Virus record (IMG/VR): IMGVR_UViG_3300022845_000006
Coordinates: 1-55,049 of that record
Reading direction: 5' to 3' (one strand)
Length of the DNA stretch: 55,049 nt
From: a virus
Within the stretch, counting starts at the first letter, position 1. Each line of letters starts with the position of its first letter. A model generated the notes under the pieces. That model ran no database searches, was not told the origin of the DNA, and worked only from the letters and a program-made list of their open reading frames with translations. Shown here piece by piece: positions 22,359 to 28,478 of the stretch. The position numbers were made by a program, and so were the translations under genes.

Positions 22359-22387
22359 ATTATACTACAAGCGCTTATAAATGTCAA
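22359..22387 (-). promoter_or_regulatory. Consensus sigma-70 promoter with AAGCGCTT in spacer
   Basis: TTGACA (22382-22387), 17 bp, TATAAT (22359-22364) on the minus strand, 12/12. The palindrome AAGCGCTT (22369-22376) lies in the spacer and recurs in the promoter at 23532-23560. Confidence 0.9.
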
Positions 22388-22390
22388 GCA

Positions 22391-22738
22391 TTAAATCAAC
22401 TCTTGACTATTAATAATATCTAATAAATCTTGCTCACAATCTTCAATGTCTTGATCTACTTCATATCTATTAGCACAATATGCAACCAACTGAGTTAAAT
22501 CAATCCCAACCGTTGGCTTATAATAAGTTCTAAAATCTAAAAAACACGATTCAGCTGCAACAATATTAGGCTTATATCTTAAATCACAAAACGCAGCCGC
22601 CTTTTGAAAGTCAGGCTCTAGTGATATTCTCTCAGGCGCTTCTACCTTTGCCGTTGCTTCCCCTTCTAATTCATGTTTAAATTTGCCACAGCTAGCAGTG
22701 ATTAATATTAGTAAAAATAAGATTATAAATTGTCTCAT
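22391..22738 (-). CDS. Early lipoprotein, 115 aa
   Basis: Signal MRQFIILFLLILITASCG with the lipobox TASC and C17 as lipidation site. The mature part has five cysteines (CDLRY, ESCFLDF, YCANRY, DCEQD), so it probably forms disulfides in the periplasm. Small early lipoproteins of phages often block superinfection; that role is inferred. The next promoter begins just after its stop. Confidence 0.7.
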   Translation of the reverse strand: MRQFIILFLLILITASCGKFKHELEGEATAKVEAPERISLEPDFQKAAAFCDLRYKPNIVAAESCFLDFRTYYKPTVGIDLTQLVAYCANRYEVDQDIEDCEQDLLDIINSQELI

Positions 22739-22893
22739 GATACCGCCTTAATTAATATCTTGACTATTGACCTACGTGGGCATTTTTCTGCAACCATTAC
22801 TAATTTAATATATCTATCTACATCAAGCGCCCCTATTATAAGATAATTATATGTTACTTTTTGACTAGTAGTTATTTTTAGATTATAGTTCAT
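22735..22893 (-). CDS. Small basic protein, 52 aa
   Basis: ATG at 22893 with AGGAG upstream; TGA overlaps the lipoprotein ATG. Begins MNYNLKITTSQKVTYNYLI and ends in a basic helix around KCPRRSIVKILIKAVS. The double overlap supports coding. Confidence 0.6.
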   Translation of the reverse strand: MNYNLKITTSQKVTYNYLIIGALDVDRYIKLVMVAEKCPRRSIVKILIKAVS

Positions 22894-23077
22894 GGTTAAA
22901 TACTCCTAGAATTTTATTAAATGTTCTATCACTTTCCTTTTCTAACCTGTCCCATAATATCGCTTGCAATTCAGACTTATAAGGTTCATAGTCTTTGCCG
23001 TCTACACCCCTACAATAAGGATCTTCTAGTATTTCTTTAATTTTCCAAGTAGGAATAAATTTTAATTGTTTCATCAT
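22883..23077 (-). CDS. Hypothetical protein, 64 aa
   Basis: MMKQLKFIPTWKIKEILEDP, then a helix AILWDRLEKESDRTFNKIL. Overlaps the tiny membrane gene upstream and the basic gene downstream. No family recognised. Confidence 0.55.
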   Translation of the reverse strand: MMKQLKFIPTWKIKEILEDPYCRGVDGKDYEPYKSELQAILWDRLEKESDRTFNKILGVFNHEL

Positions 23078-23145
23078 GATACCACCTGAGTTAAAATTGC
23101 CGCTAAAATAAACACACTTAAAATAATTAACATGTATAAAACCAT
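23074..23145 (-). CDS. Tiny single-span membrane peptide, 23 aa
   Basis: ATG at 23145 overlaps the TAA of the preceding tiny gene; TGA at 23074-23076. MVLYMLIILSVFILAAILTQ is fully hydrophobic. GGGG before the ATG is a weak ribosome site, so translation may be coupled to the peptide upstream. Confidence 0.45.
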   Translation of the reverse strand: MVLYMLIILSVFILAAILTQVVS

Positions 23146-23210
23146 TATAACCCCAATTCGTCTTTAAAAACGCTCATTAATAATATAACTATCATAAAAA
23201 ATACAACCAT
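23145..23210 (-). CDS. Tiny membrane peptide of the ELGL-tail pair, 21 aa
   Basis: ATG at 23210 overlaps the upstream TAA and has GAGGTGG upstream; TAA at 23145-23147. MVVFFMIVILLMSVFKDELG plus a final L. It aligns with the 22-residue peptide at 47187-47255 (MIAVFFMVVFIAMELFREEL, then GL): about 12 of 21 positions match, including the hydrophobic face and the ELGL end. Two related peptides in opposite arms argue strongly that both are expressed. Confidence 0.6.
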   Translation of the reverse strand: MVVFFMIVILLMSVFKDELGL

Positions 23211-23500
23211 TACGCCACCTCTAATATCATATTATCTTCAAAGTCAAGCGTTACCCTTGGCGTTTTAACGTACCACTTAAAATCTTTTTGAAATACTCTA
23301 TAACCTGAGGGCAGTAGATCATTCATACAATTTTTAGTGTGGTTAGTTTTAAAGCCGCTAGTGTTTAATCTTACTTCATTTTCACAACGATGATAAATCA
23401 CAGTATCATATAATTGAGCAATAGTATTTTTAACTGACTCCATGTTTAAGTCGGTTAAGTAAGTTGTAACTAAGTTTAAACCTTTTCTTTGTTTTGTCAT
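23210..23500 (-). CDS. Hypothetical early protein, 96 aa
   Basis: Starts MTKQRKGLNLVTTYLTDLNM; contains two cysteines and a beta-rich end (YRVFQKDFKWYVKTPRVTLD). It has its own promoter and a leader nearly identical to three others upstream. No family recognised. Confidence 0.65.
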   Translation of the reverse strand: MTKQRKGLNLVTTYLTDLNMESVKNTIAQLYDTVIYHRCENEVRLNTSGFKTNHTKNCMNDLLPSGYRVFQKDFKWYVKTPRVTLDFEDNMILEVA

Positions 23501-23531
23501 GTTAATCCTTTGGTTGTTAAGTTCTTAATTA

Positions 23532-23560
23532 AGTATAATACAAGCGCTTAATCATGTCAA
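23532..23560 (-). promoter_or_regulatory. Sigma-70 promoter with AAGCGCTT in spacer
   Basis: TTGACA (23555-23560), 17 bp, TATACT (23532-23537) on the minus strand, 11/12; AAGCGCTT at 23542-23549. The transcript leader begins TTAATTAAGAAC and ends in GGATTAAC before the ATG at 23500. Confidence 0.88.
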
Positions 23561-23568
23561 GCATTAAT

Positions 23569-23850
23569 CTAATAAGATTGAATGATAATCATAGTCCTAC
23601 CAGGAACTTCAAGCACAATAGTATTATCTCTCAATTCATCAATAGAATCAAGCCCATATTGCTCTAAAAAATACTCTGGTTCATCTTCTACGAAGTCACA
23701 ATCTAAAGCTATAACGTCAAGCTCCGAATCTGGAGAAACTTCCTCAATGAAGTCATACAATGCGCCTAATCCTTCATAACTCCATGATTCATGTCTATTT
23801 TGATCTCTAAATGCGTCTCTAAAATCGTTCTTCGTAATTGTACTAATCAT
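23569..23850 (-). CDS. Acidic early protein, 93 aa
   Basis: Acidic throughout (FIEEVSPDSELDVIALDCDF, YGLDSIDELRDN). A compact size and strong negative charge recall DNA-mimic type phage inhibitors, but no fold is recognisable. It has its own promoter and the conserved leader. Confidence 0.65.
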   Translation of the reverse strand: MISTITKNDFRDAFRDQNRHESWSYEGLGALYDFIEEVSPDSELDVIALDCDFVEDEPEYFLEQYGLDSIDELRDNTIVLEVPGRTMIIIQSY

Positions 23851-23881
23851 GTTAATCCTTTGGTTGTTTTGTTCTTAATTA

Positions 23882-23910
23882 AGTATATTACATCTATCGA
23901 CATATGTCAA
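23882..23910 (-). promoter_or_regulatory. Sigma-70 promoter with GACATATGTC operator-like palindrome
   Basis: TTGACA (23905-23910), 17 bp, TATACT (23882-23887) on the minus strand, 11/12. GACATATGTC (23899-23908), a perfect 10-bp palindrome, overlaps the -35 box. Confidence 0.88.
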
Positions 23911-23923
23911 GCAAACTTTAACA

Positions 23924-24148
23924 CTATTCTAAATATAATTCTCTTATAGTAACCTCTTCAAGTTTTGTTAAACTATTAAGAGCTGCGTCTATTTTTTTAG
24001 TATCTACCACATTATAAGTATTATAAACTTCATAACAAAACCCATTAGGATTTGGAGCAAGCCCGTAGCTTACCAATTCAATATCACCTACGTCCGTTTC
24101 TAACAAGTCAATAAGTTTTAATACGTTTGGGGTTAATTTATCAGTCAT
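23924..24148 (-). CDS. Acidic early protein, 74 aa
   Basis: Starts MTDKLTPNVLKLIDLLETDV; mildly acidic, mixed alpha/beta, with the aromatic run GFCYEVYNTYNVVDT. Own promoter and conserved leader. No family recognised. Confidence 0.62.
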   Translation of the reverse strand: MTDKLTPNVLKLIDLLETDVGDIELVSYGLAPNPNGFCYEVYNTYNVVDTKKIDAALNSLTKLEEVTIRELYLE

Positions 24149-24179
24149 GTTAATCCTTTTGTTGTTTTGTTCTTAATTA

Positions 24180-24208
24180 ATTATACTATATTCATCGACA
24201 TATGTCAA
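24180..24208 (-). promoter_or_regulatory. Consensus sigma-70 promoter with GACATATGTC palindrome
   Basis: TTGACA (24203-24208), 17 bp, TATAAT (24180-24185) on the minus strand, 12/12; GACATATGTC at 24197-24206 overlaps the -35 box as in the promoter at 23882-23910. Confidence 0.9.
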
Positions 24209-24211
24209 CAA

Positions 24212-24433
24212 TTATTTAGCATTATTTTTAAATATCTTAACATCTTTCAACTTACTAATCCTATCAACTAATAAAGGACACTCAACGTCAACAAAAAGCG
24301 CTGGCTTTCCATTAACATTGAGCGCCTTAACAGCACATTTTAACTCCTGATTACAATATAAGAAGAGAAGTTTTTGCCGATCCTGATCAGCGTAATAATC
24401 TTGAGTAGTAAATGTAGTTACAATTAAACTCAT
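24212..24433 (-). CDS. Hypothetical early protein, 73 aa
   Basis: Starts MSLIVTTFTTQDYYADQDRQ, with alternating beta-type segments (KLLFLYCNQELKCAVKAL, ALFVDVECPLLV) and three cysteines. ATG overlaps the stop of the 56-residue gene. No family recognised. Confidence 0.62.
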   Translation of the reverse strand: MSLIVTTFTTQDYYADQDRQKLLFLYCNQELKCAVKALNVNGKPALFVDVECPLLVDRISKLKDVKIFKNNAK

Positions 24434-24603
24434 TATAAACTTCCTTTTAGTTTTTTAGCCTTAGAAACGCAAGATCTTGCTGCGACTAAATAGTGAATAA
24501 GACGCGTAGCTTTCGCTAGCATAAGATAGGATTTTGCCTGACCTAGTATTGATGCAATTTTTTCATCGTTTACAAGTTCCTGCATGTTTATAATTTGTGT
24601 CAT
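24433..24603 (-). CDS. First early gene, 56 aa helical protein
   Basis: ATG at 24603 with AAAGGGATTATC upstream; TAA overlaps the next ATG (TAATG). Product starts MTQIINMQELVNDEKIASIL, is helical and ends basic (SKAKKLKGSL). It is the most promoter-proximal gene of the minus arm, likely the first product in infection. Confidence 0.65.
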   Translation of the reverse strand: MTQIINMQELVNDEKIASILGQAKSYLMLAKATRLIHYLVAARSCVSKAKKLKGSL

Positions 24604-24635
24604 GATAATCCCTTTGGTTGTTTTGTTCTTAATTA

Positions 24636-24664
24636 ATCATACTAAACATATCGGCACACGTCAA
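24636..24664 (-). promoter_or_regulatory. Leftward promoter at the divergence point
   Basis: TTGACG (24659-24664), 17 bp, TATGAT (24636-24641) on the minus strand, 10/12; followed by the same leader beginning TTAATTAAGAAC. Confidence 0.75.
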
Positions 24665-24776
24665 GCATTATTTAGCATTATCTTAATTTAATTCATGATA
24701 TATTTTGCCTATCAACTTTAAGTTCCAATAGTTTTATACTATTATATAACAAGATAAACAAAACCGTAAATGGGAC
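24665..24776 (+). promoter_or_regulatory. Divergent intergenic region, rightward start not resolved
   Basis: A+T-rich gap ahead of the first plus-strand gene. TATACT (24735-24740) and a nearby TATATAAC could serve as -10 boxes, but no TTGACA-like box lies at the right distance. The late arm may need an activator or a diverged promoter. A 7-codon ATG frame (24769) also opens just before the first gene. Confidence 0.35.
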
Positions 24777-24782
24777 GTGAAT

Positions 24783-25265
24783 ATGTATTATAAAGGTGGT
24801 AGACAATACCGAGCACTAAGAAAAGGATTTACCGAGCATGGAAAACCCTTTTGGCGCAAGCAAACCTTTATAGACTTACAAAACAAATGGTACGAAAAAC
24901 TAAAATCTAAGGGCTTCAATGACCTCGAACATCTTGACAAAAAGTCAGGTGCCGGTCAAGATACGCCTTTTTTAGCCGGAAATGTGTCAAATTTAGTCCA
25001 ATCTTACGACCCTTTGGTAGAAAACTACTTCAGAAGCTGCCGAAATTACTTACATTATGCCAAATTCCCTTCAAAAGCTCATAAAGTCATGTGGGAATGC
25101 TTTTGCGAGGGCTATTCTTACCGCCAAATGATACCGATCATTAAGAAGAAAGCCAAGATAAGCCGCTCAGTCTTCTGGATAAGCGACCACCTCAACAAGC
25201 TTAAGCGTGCTATGGTAGAATTCAACCTCAATGATCCAGAAAGGTTTATAGATGAAGATGAATAG
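24783..25265 (+). CDS. Helix-turn-helix protein, first gene of the late arm
   Basis: 160 residues from the ATG at 24783 (GGGA 7 nt upstream); a GTG six bases earlier is possible. After GKPFWRKQTFIDLQNKWYEK and a helical middle, residues about 105-150 (WECFCEGYSYRQMIPIIKKK, then SRSVFWISDHLNKLKRAM) look like a helix-turn-helix of the sigma/terminase-small type. Proteins of this kind head the packaging clusters of several podoviruses. It may be a small terminase subunit or a late transcription activator. Confidence 0.6.
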   Translation: MYYKGGRQYRALRKGFTEHGKPFWRKQTFIDLQNKWYEKLKSKGFNDLEHLDKKSGAGQDTPFLAGNVSNLVQSYDPLVENYFRSCRNYLHYAKFPSKAHKVMWECFCEGYSYRQMIPIIKKKAKISRSVFWISDHLNKLKRAMVEFNLNDPERFIDEDE

Positions 25266-25701
25266 CCAAGCTTCCCAAGCTTCCCAAGCTTCCCAAGCTT
25301 CCCAAGCTTCCCAAGCTTCCCAAGCTTCCCAAGCTTCTCAAGCTTCCCAAGCTTCTCAAGCTTCTCAAGCTTCCCAAGCTTCCCAAGCTTCCCAAGCGCT
25401 TACAAAGCCTTTCAACCCCCCCACCCCAAAATCCGAAAACCCTAGGTTCCCTCTATATGAGTTAAAGAGTAATAATAAAAAACTATATTTACACACTGCT
25501 TATGCCCCCTCCCCCTGTTTAGGTTCCGTCTTAACGTCATTACAACCACTTAGGGTACCTACCCCCAAAAAAATTTTACAGCCCAAATATGTAAAAGCAG
25601 CTAACCCATTGATATCACATAAACACGGAGCTAACAACACCTACATAGTTAAGAAAGCAATAAGAAACCAAAAGCAACCCAAGGAAACGCAAAATGACTG
25701 A
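25252..25701 (+). CDS. SQA-repeat protein with basic tail
   Basis: 149 residues. Residues 5-49 are 15 perfect Ser-Gln-Ala triplets; the rest is Pro- and Lys-rich (KPFNPPTPKSENPRFPLYE, YIVKKAIRNQKQPKETQND). It overlaps the preceding gene by 14 bp with AAAGG upstream. Low complexity rules out fold assignment. The next gene also carries short ASQASQA and ASDASQA runs, so the repeat is a shared theme. Confidence 0.6.
   Translation: MKMNSQASQASQASQASQASQASQASQASQASQASQASQASQASQASQALTKPFNPPTPKSENPRFPLYELKSNNKKLYLHTAYAPSPCLGSVLTSLQPLRVPTPKKILQPKYVKAANPLISHKHGANNTYIVKKAIRNQKQPKETQND
25264..25398 (+). repeat. Fifteen tandem 9-bp units (SQA minisatellite)
   Basis: TCCCAAGCT or TCTCAAGCT repeated 15 times without interruption (first copy AGCCAAGCT, last ends in GCG). 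Every unit contains AAGCTT across its junction. Units of 9 keep the frame, so copy number can vary without inactivating the gene. Confidence 0.92.
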
Positions 25702-26143
25702 CAAACACAAACCAGCCTCCACGCTGGAAGATCTAAACATCCAATACAACATCATATGCGCCAAGCTAGGCGATATAGTGTTCAAACGTAAACAAACTGA
25801 CGAAGAAATGATACGGCTCGAAACGCTTGACCTAGAGCTTTCAAAGGAGCATGATAATCTCTGCGCCCAGATCAACCACATCAACGACATCGCAGGAGAG
25901 CTTAAAGCGGCTTCTAAAGCTTCACAAGCCTCACAAGCTAACGAACACACGCCTTCGCCACTAAAGCCCTTAGAAGAGCTTACAGAGCCTTCTGACGCTA
26001 CTAAAGCCTACAAAGCCCTAGGTCATGTTAATCTCGCCGCCGAGAACGCTTCTGACGCTTCACAAGCCGATATTAGCTCCGCCGAAACCTCCGATACCTC
26101 CGACACTTCAAAACTCGAACACGCCTTAAGGATTAACCCATGA
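25694..26143 (+). CDS. Coiled-coil protein with Ser/Ala/Asp-rich tail
   Basis: 149 residues. Residues about 10-70 are helical (LEDLNIQYNIICAKLGDIVF, EHDNLCAQINHINDIAGELK); the tail has AASKASQASQANE and NASDASQADISSAETSDTSD. Overlaps both neighbours by a few bases. Unknown function; likely co-expressed with packaging genes. Confidence 0.55.
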   Translation: MTDKHKPASTLEDLNIQYNIICAKLGDIVFKRKQTDEEMIRLETLDLELSKEHDNLCAQINHINDIAGELKAASKASQASQANEHTPSPLKPLEELTEPSDATKAYKALGHVNLAAENASDASQADISSAETSDTSDTSKLEHALRINP

Positions 26144-26661
26144 AAGAACTACCAATAGTATTGCGCCTAGCAAACCAAGAAGATGTTGCATTTATATTTA
26201 ATAGTTGGCTCAAAAGCTACAAAACTTCCAACTTCGCCAAAGGAATAGAACCGACAGTATTTTACTCCGAGCATCATAAACTATTAGAGCGATTATTGAA
26301 AAACTATGATACTATCATCGCTTGCTCACCAGACGACTCGACGCAAATCTACGGATTCATCAACGGCGGATACACCGACAACTTCTTCACCCTTAACTAC
26401 GTATATGTCAAACACACATTCCGTCGCATGGGAATCGCAAAATCTCTATTCAACGGATTTGTACATGAACCAGGAGCAGTAGGATTATTCACCCATTTAA
26501 ATCATATCTCATCCAAGCTATCGCAAAAATACAACATGATGTACCATCCTTATATCATGTTCAATTTGCAAGACTTCGAAATTACCAAAAACACCGACGT
26601 AGAACTCGAAGCTAAAAGATCCGCCTTAAGCCCAAAACAGCAAGAAGCGTCAAATGAGTAA
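26140..26661 (+). CDS. GNAT-family acetyltransferase
   Basis: 173 residues with the GNAT fold pattern: N-terminal LRLANQEDVAFIFNSWLKSY, a strand IYGFINGGY, and motif A with LNYVYVKHTFRRMGIAKSLF, where RRMGIA is the acetyl-CoA pyrophosphate-binding turn. GNATs at this place, just before terminase, are frequent in podoviruses. The substrate is unknown; a host or virion protein amine is the usual guess. Confidence 0.82.
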   Translation: MKELPIVLRLANQEDVAFIFNSWLKSYKTSNFAKGIEPTVFYSEHHKLLERLLKNYDTIIACSPDDSTQIYGFINGGYTDNFFTLNYVYVKHTFRRMGIAKSLFNGFVHEPGAVGLFTHLNHISSKLSQKYNMMYHPYIMFNLQDFEITKNTDVELEAKRSALSPKQQEASNE

Positions 26662-27007
26662 AGACCCAAAACGCCGAATAGTCGTCGACGGCGACCGTCC
26701 TAAAGCAGTACCAAAAGCGCTCAATCTAGAGTCCCTACTTTCAGACGCCATGACAATCATAGCAAACGAGTTATCCAGCTACCGAGCTAAAACAGACCGA
26801 GGAATATATTTAGATCTTAAAGAAGCTAGAGCAGTTCAAGGTTATATGACCTCCCTAGCTCAAATGCATAAAGCAGCTACCGAATCCGCAGAAAAACAAC
26901 GTAAAGAGCTCTTAGAGCATTTATCAGACAAAGAACTACTAGAAGTAGCTCAAAAACAACTTAAAGACGACGAGGAGGTTATAGATGTCAAACCCAGAAA
27001 ATCTTGA
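26654..27007 (+). CDS. Small terminase subunit candidate
   Basis: 117 residues: a basic start (MSKDPKRRIVVDGDRPKAV), a long helical pair (LLSDAMTIIANELSSYRAKT and AVQGYMTSLAQMHKAATESA) and the ending LSDKELLEVAQKQLKDDEE. Such helical oligomerisation cores with LSDKEL tails occur in phage small terminases. No DNA-binding motif is clear. The HTH protein at 24.8 kb is the rival candidate. Confidence 0.45.
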   Translation: MSKDPKRRIVVDGDRPKAVPKALNLESLLSDAMTIIANELSSYRAKTDRGIYLDLKEARAVQGYMTSLAQMHKAATESAEKQRKELLEHLSDKELLEVAQKQLKDDEEVIDVKPRKS

Positions 27008-27230
27008 ACGCGCAGAACGAGTGCAAATCATGCTAGACATAAGAGCTGCAGTATTCAATCTAGTTGAAAAAGTATTCGACGAAATCGACGCAGATTTAGA
27101 AAACTTTACGTTCACTCAAGATAATGTTAAAATGATCCGTGCTTCAAGAGCCAGACTAACTTTAAAAAGTACACGCAAATTAACCCTCGATAGCATTTCA
27201 GCGATAGGAGCAGATTATGAGTCAAAGTAG
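26985..27230 (+). CDS. Helical protein, 81 aa
   Basis: Helical, starts MSNPENLERAERVQIMLDIR with GAGG upstream; the C-terminal part is basic (MIRASRARLTLKSTRKLTLD). Overlaps both neighbours. Possibly part of the packaging complex by context. Confidence 0.58.
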   Translation: MSNPENLERAERVQIMLDIRAAVFNLVEKVFDEIDADLENFTFTQDNVKMIRASRARLTLKSTRKLTLDSISAIGADYESK

Positions 27231-27438
27231 TACAGCAGAAGAACTAAAAGAAGTAATAAAGGAAGAAATACTTCCAACCGAGCAGGACATTGAAATAGCC
27301 ATGGCAGTCAAAAGCATCAAAGCCAAATGGAAGAAAACCCTAAAGCCAAAATCAAAAAGCGAGCTTATCGACATTATCATACAACTAAGCATCGACGTAT
27401 CAATACTCAAACAAGAGCTTTCAGAAGGAGAAGAATAA
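27217..27438 (+). CDS. Helical acidic protein, 73 aa
   Basis: MSQSSTAEELKEVIKEEILP, then a KSIKAKWKKTLKPKSKSELI stretch and helix IIIQLSIDVSILKQELSEGE. Its TAA overlaps the protease ATG (TAATG), so translation may be coupled. Confidence 0.58.
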   Translation: MSQSSTAEELKEVIKEEILPTEQDIEIAMAVKSIKAKWKKTLKPKSKSELIDIIIQLSIDVSILKQELSEGEE

Positions 27439-28109
27439 TGAGAATCATGTTAATCCTAGCGCTTCTGACGACTACCCTATTCGCGCGAGAAGTAAAACTT
27501 ACAAAATCAAACCTAGTACACATTCGAGGACGCATCGACTTCACCTCCATGCAAAAAGCTCAACAAGACCTTCTAAAACAACACGTCAAACGCGGTAGCA
27601 AAGATTACACAATATATCTATTCATCGACTCACCAGGCGGTAGCATCTCAGCAGGAAACGCATTCATAGCATATGCCAAAACCTTCAGAGACGTAAAAAC
27701 CATCTGCATGTTCTGCGCCTCCATGGCTCATGCAATTTCTCAAGCCCTTCCAGGAGAACGCCTAGGCACCGACGGAAACATCATGATGGCTCACCGCGCC
27801 AAAGGAACCGTATCAGGTCAATTCAACGACGGTGAAATGGAAAGACGTTTAGCACTATGGAAACGCATCGTAACCAGAATGGAACAAACAAACGCAAACA
27901 GAATCGGAATCACATTAAAAGATTACCAAAAACGAGTTAAAGATGAGTACTGGACTCACGGAGTAGATTCAGTAGTTCAAAACGTACTAGACGACATAGC
28001 AACCGTCTCATGCTCTGACAAACTAATGACCTCCAGCAGAACAGAAAAAATAAGATCAATATTCGGAGAAAGAATAATAGTGATTCCACTATGCCCACTA
28101 ATGATTTAA
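27438..28109 (+). CDS. Exported ClpP/SppA-like serine protease
   Basis: 223 residues from the ATG at 27438, which has AAGGAG upstream and overlaps the previous stop. MRIMLILALLTTTLFA is a signal peptide with likely cleavage after LFA. The mature part has the ClpP/SppA core: YLFIDSPGGSISAGNAFIAY, nucleophile S95 in FCASMAHA, H119 in IMMAHRAKG and D169 near the expected third position. A Lys-rich central segment follows. The signal peptide points to action in the periplasm or to membrane association, unusual for a gene lying between small and large terminase genes. It is clearly distinct from the early ClpP-like protein. Confidence 0.85.
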   Translation: MRIMLILALLTTTLFAREVKLTKSNLVHIRGRIDFTSMQKAQQDLLKQHVKRGSKDYTIYLFIDSPGGSISAGNAFIAYAKTFRDVKTICMFCASMAHAISQALPGERLGTDGNIMMAHRAKGTVSGQFNDGEMERRLALWKRIVTRMEQTNANRIGITLKDYQKRVKDEYWTHGVDSVVQNVLDDIATVSCSDKLMTSSRTEKIRSIFGERIIVIPLCPLMI

Positions 28110-28124
28110 TACTAATATTAGTAT
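28109..28124. promoter_or_regulatory. 16-bp perfect palindrome
   Basis: ATACTAATATTAGTAT is a perfect inverted repeat with no loop, lying just after the protease stop and ahead of the strong GGAAAGGAG site of the next gene. It suits a dimeric protein operator better than an RNA hairpin. Confidence 0.5.
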
Positions 28125-28154
28125 AAAACAATATTATACGGAAAGGAGTATAAA

Positions 28155-28475
28155 ATGAAAAAAGAAGACATCGACATTAAAAGCATCAGAGCTTACCAAG
28201 CAGTAAGTTTTGAATCAAAATTAGACACATTTTTTAGTGTAGAGCAGACACCAAACAGAGCAGGTTGTAAAATTGAAATCGTAGATGGTATTGGAGTATT
28301 ACTATCCACAGCAAAGGACAGTGTAATAGTGCCTTTTACTAACATCTCAGGAATGTATCTGCAAACAGAGTATAAGACTCAAAAAGAAGCCGCTCACAGA
28401 GCTGACATTAATAAACCAGCAAAAGCTCAATCAACAAGGAGGGTTAAATCAGATCCAATCGGAGCTAAAAGCTAA
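28155..28475 (+). CDS. Hypothetical protein, 106 aa
   Basis: Strong AAAGGAG site. Beta-rich start (AYQAVSFESKLDTFFSVEQT, IEIVDGIGVLLSTAKDSVIV) and a basic disordered tail (NKPAKAQSTRRVKSDPIG). Placed directly before the large terminase. No family recognised. Confidence 0.6.
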   Translation: MKKEDIDIKSIRAYQAVSFESKLDTFFSVEQTPNRAGCKIEIVDGIGVLLSTAKDSVIVPFTNISGMYLQTEYKTQKEAAHRADINKPAKAQSTRRVKSDPIGAKS

Positions 28476-28478
28476 TAA

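Noticed and set aside
25615-25950. Minus-strand frame opposite the Ser/Ala-rich genes
   Set aside because: Shadow of the plus-strand coding sequence, no start signal.
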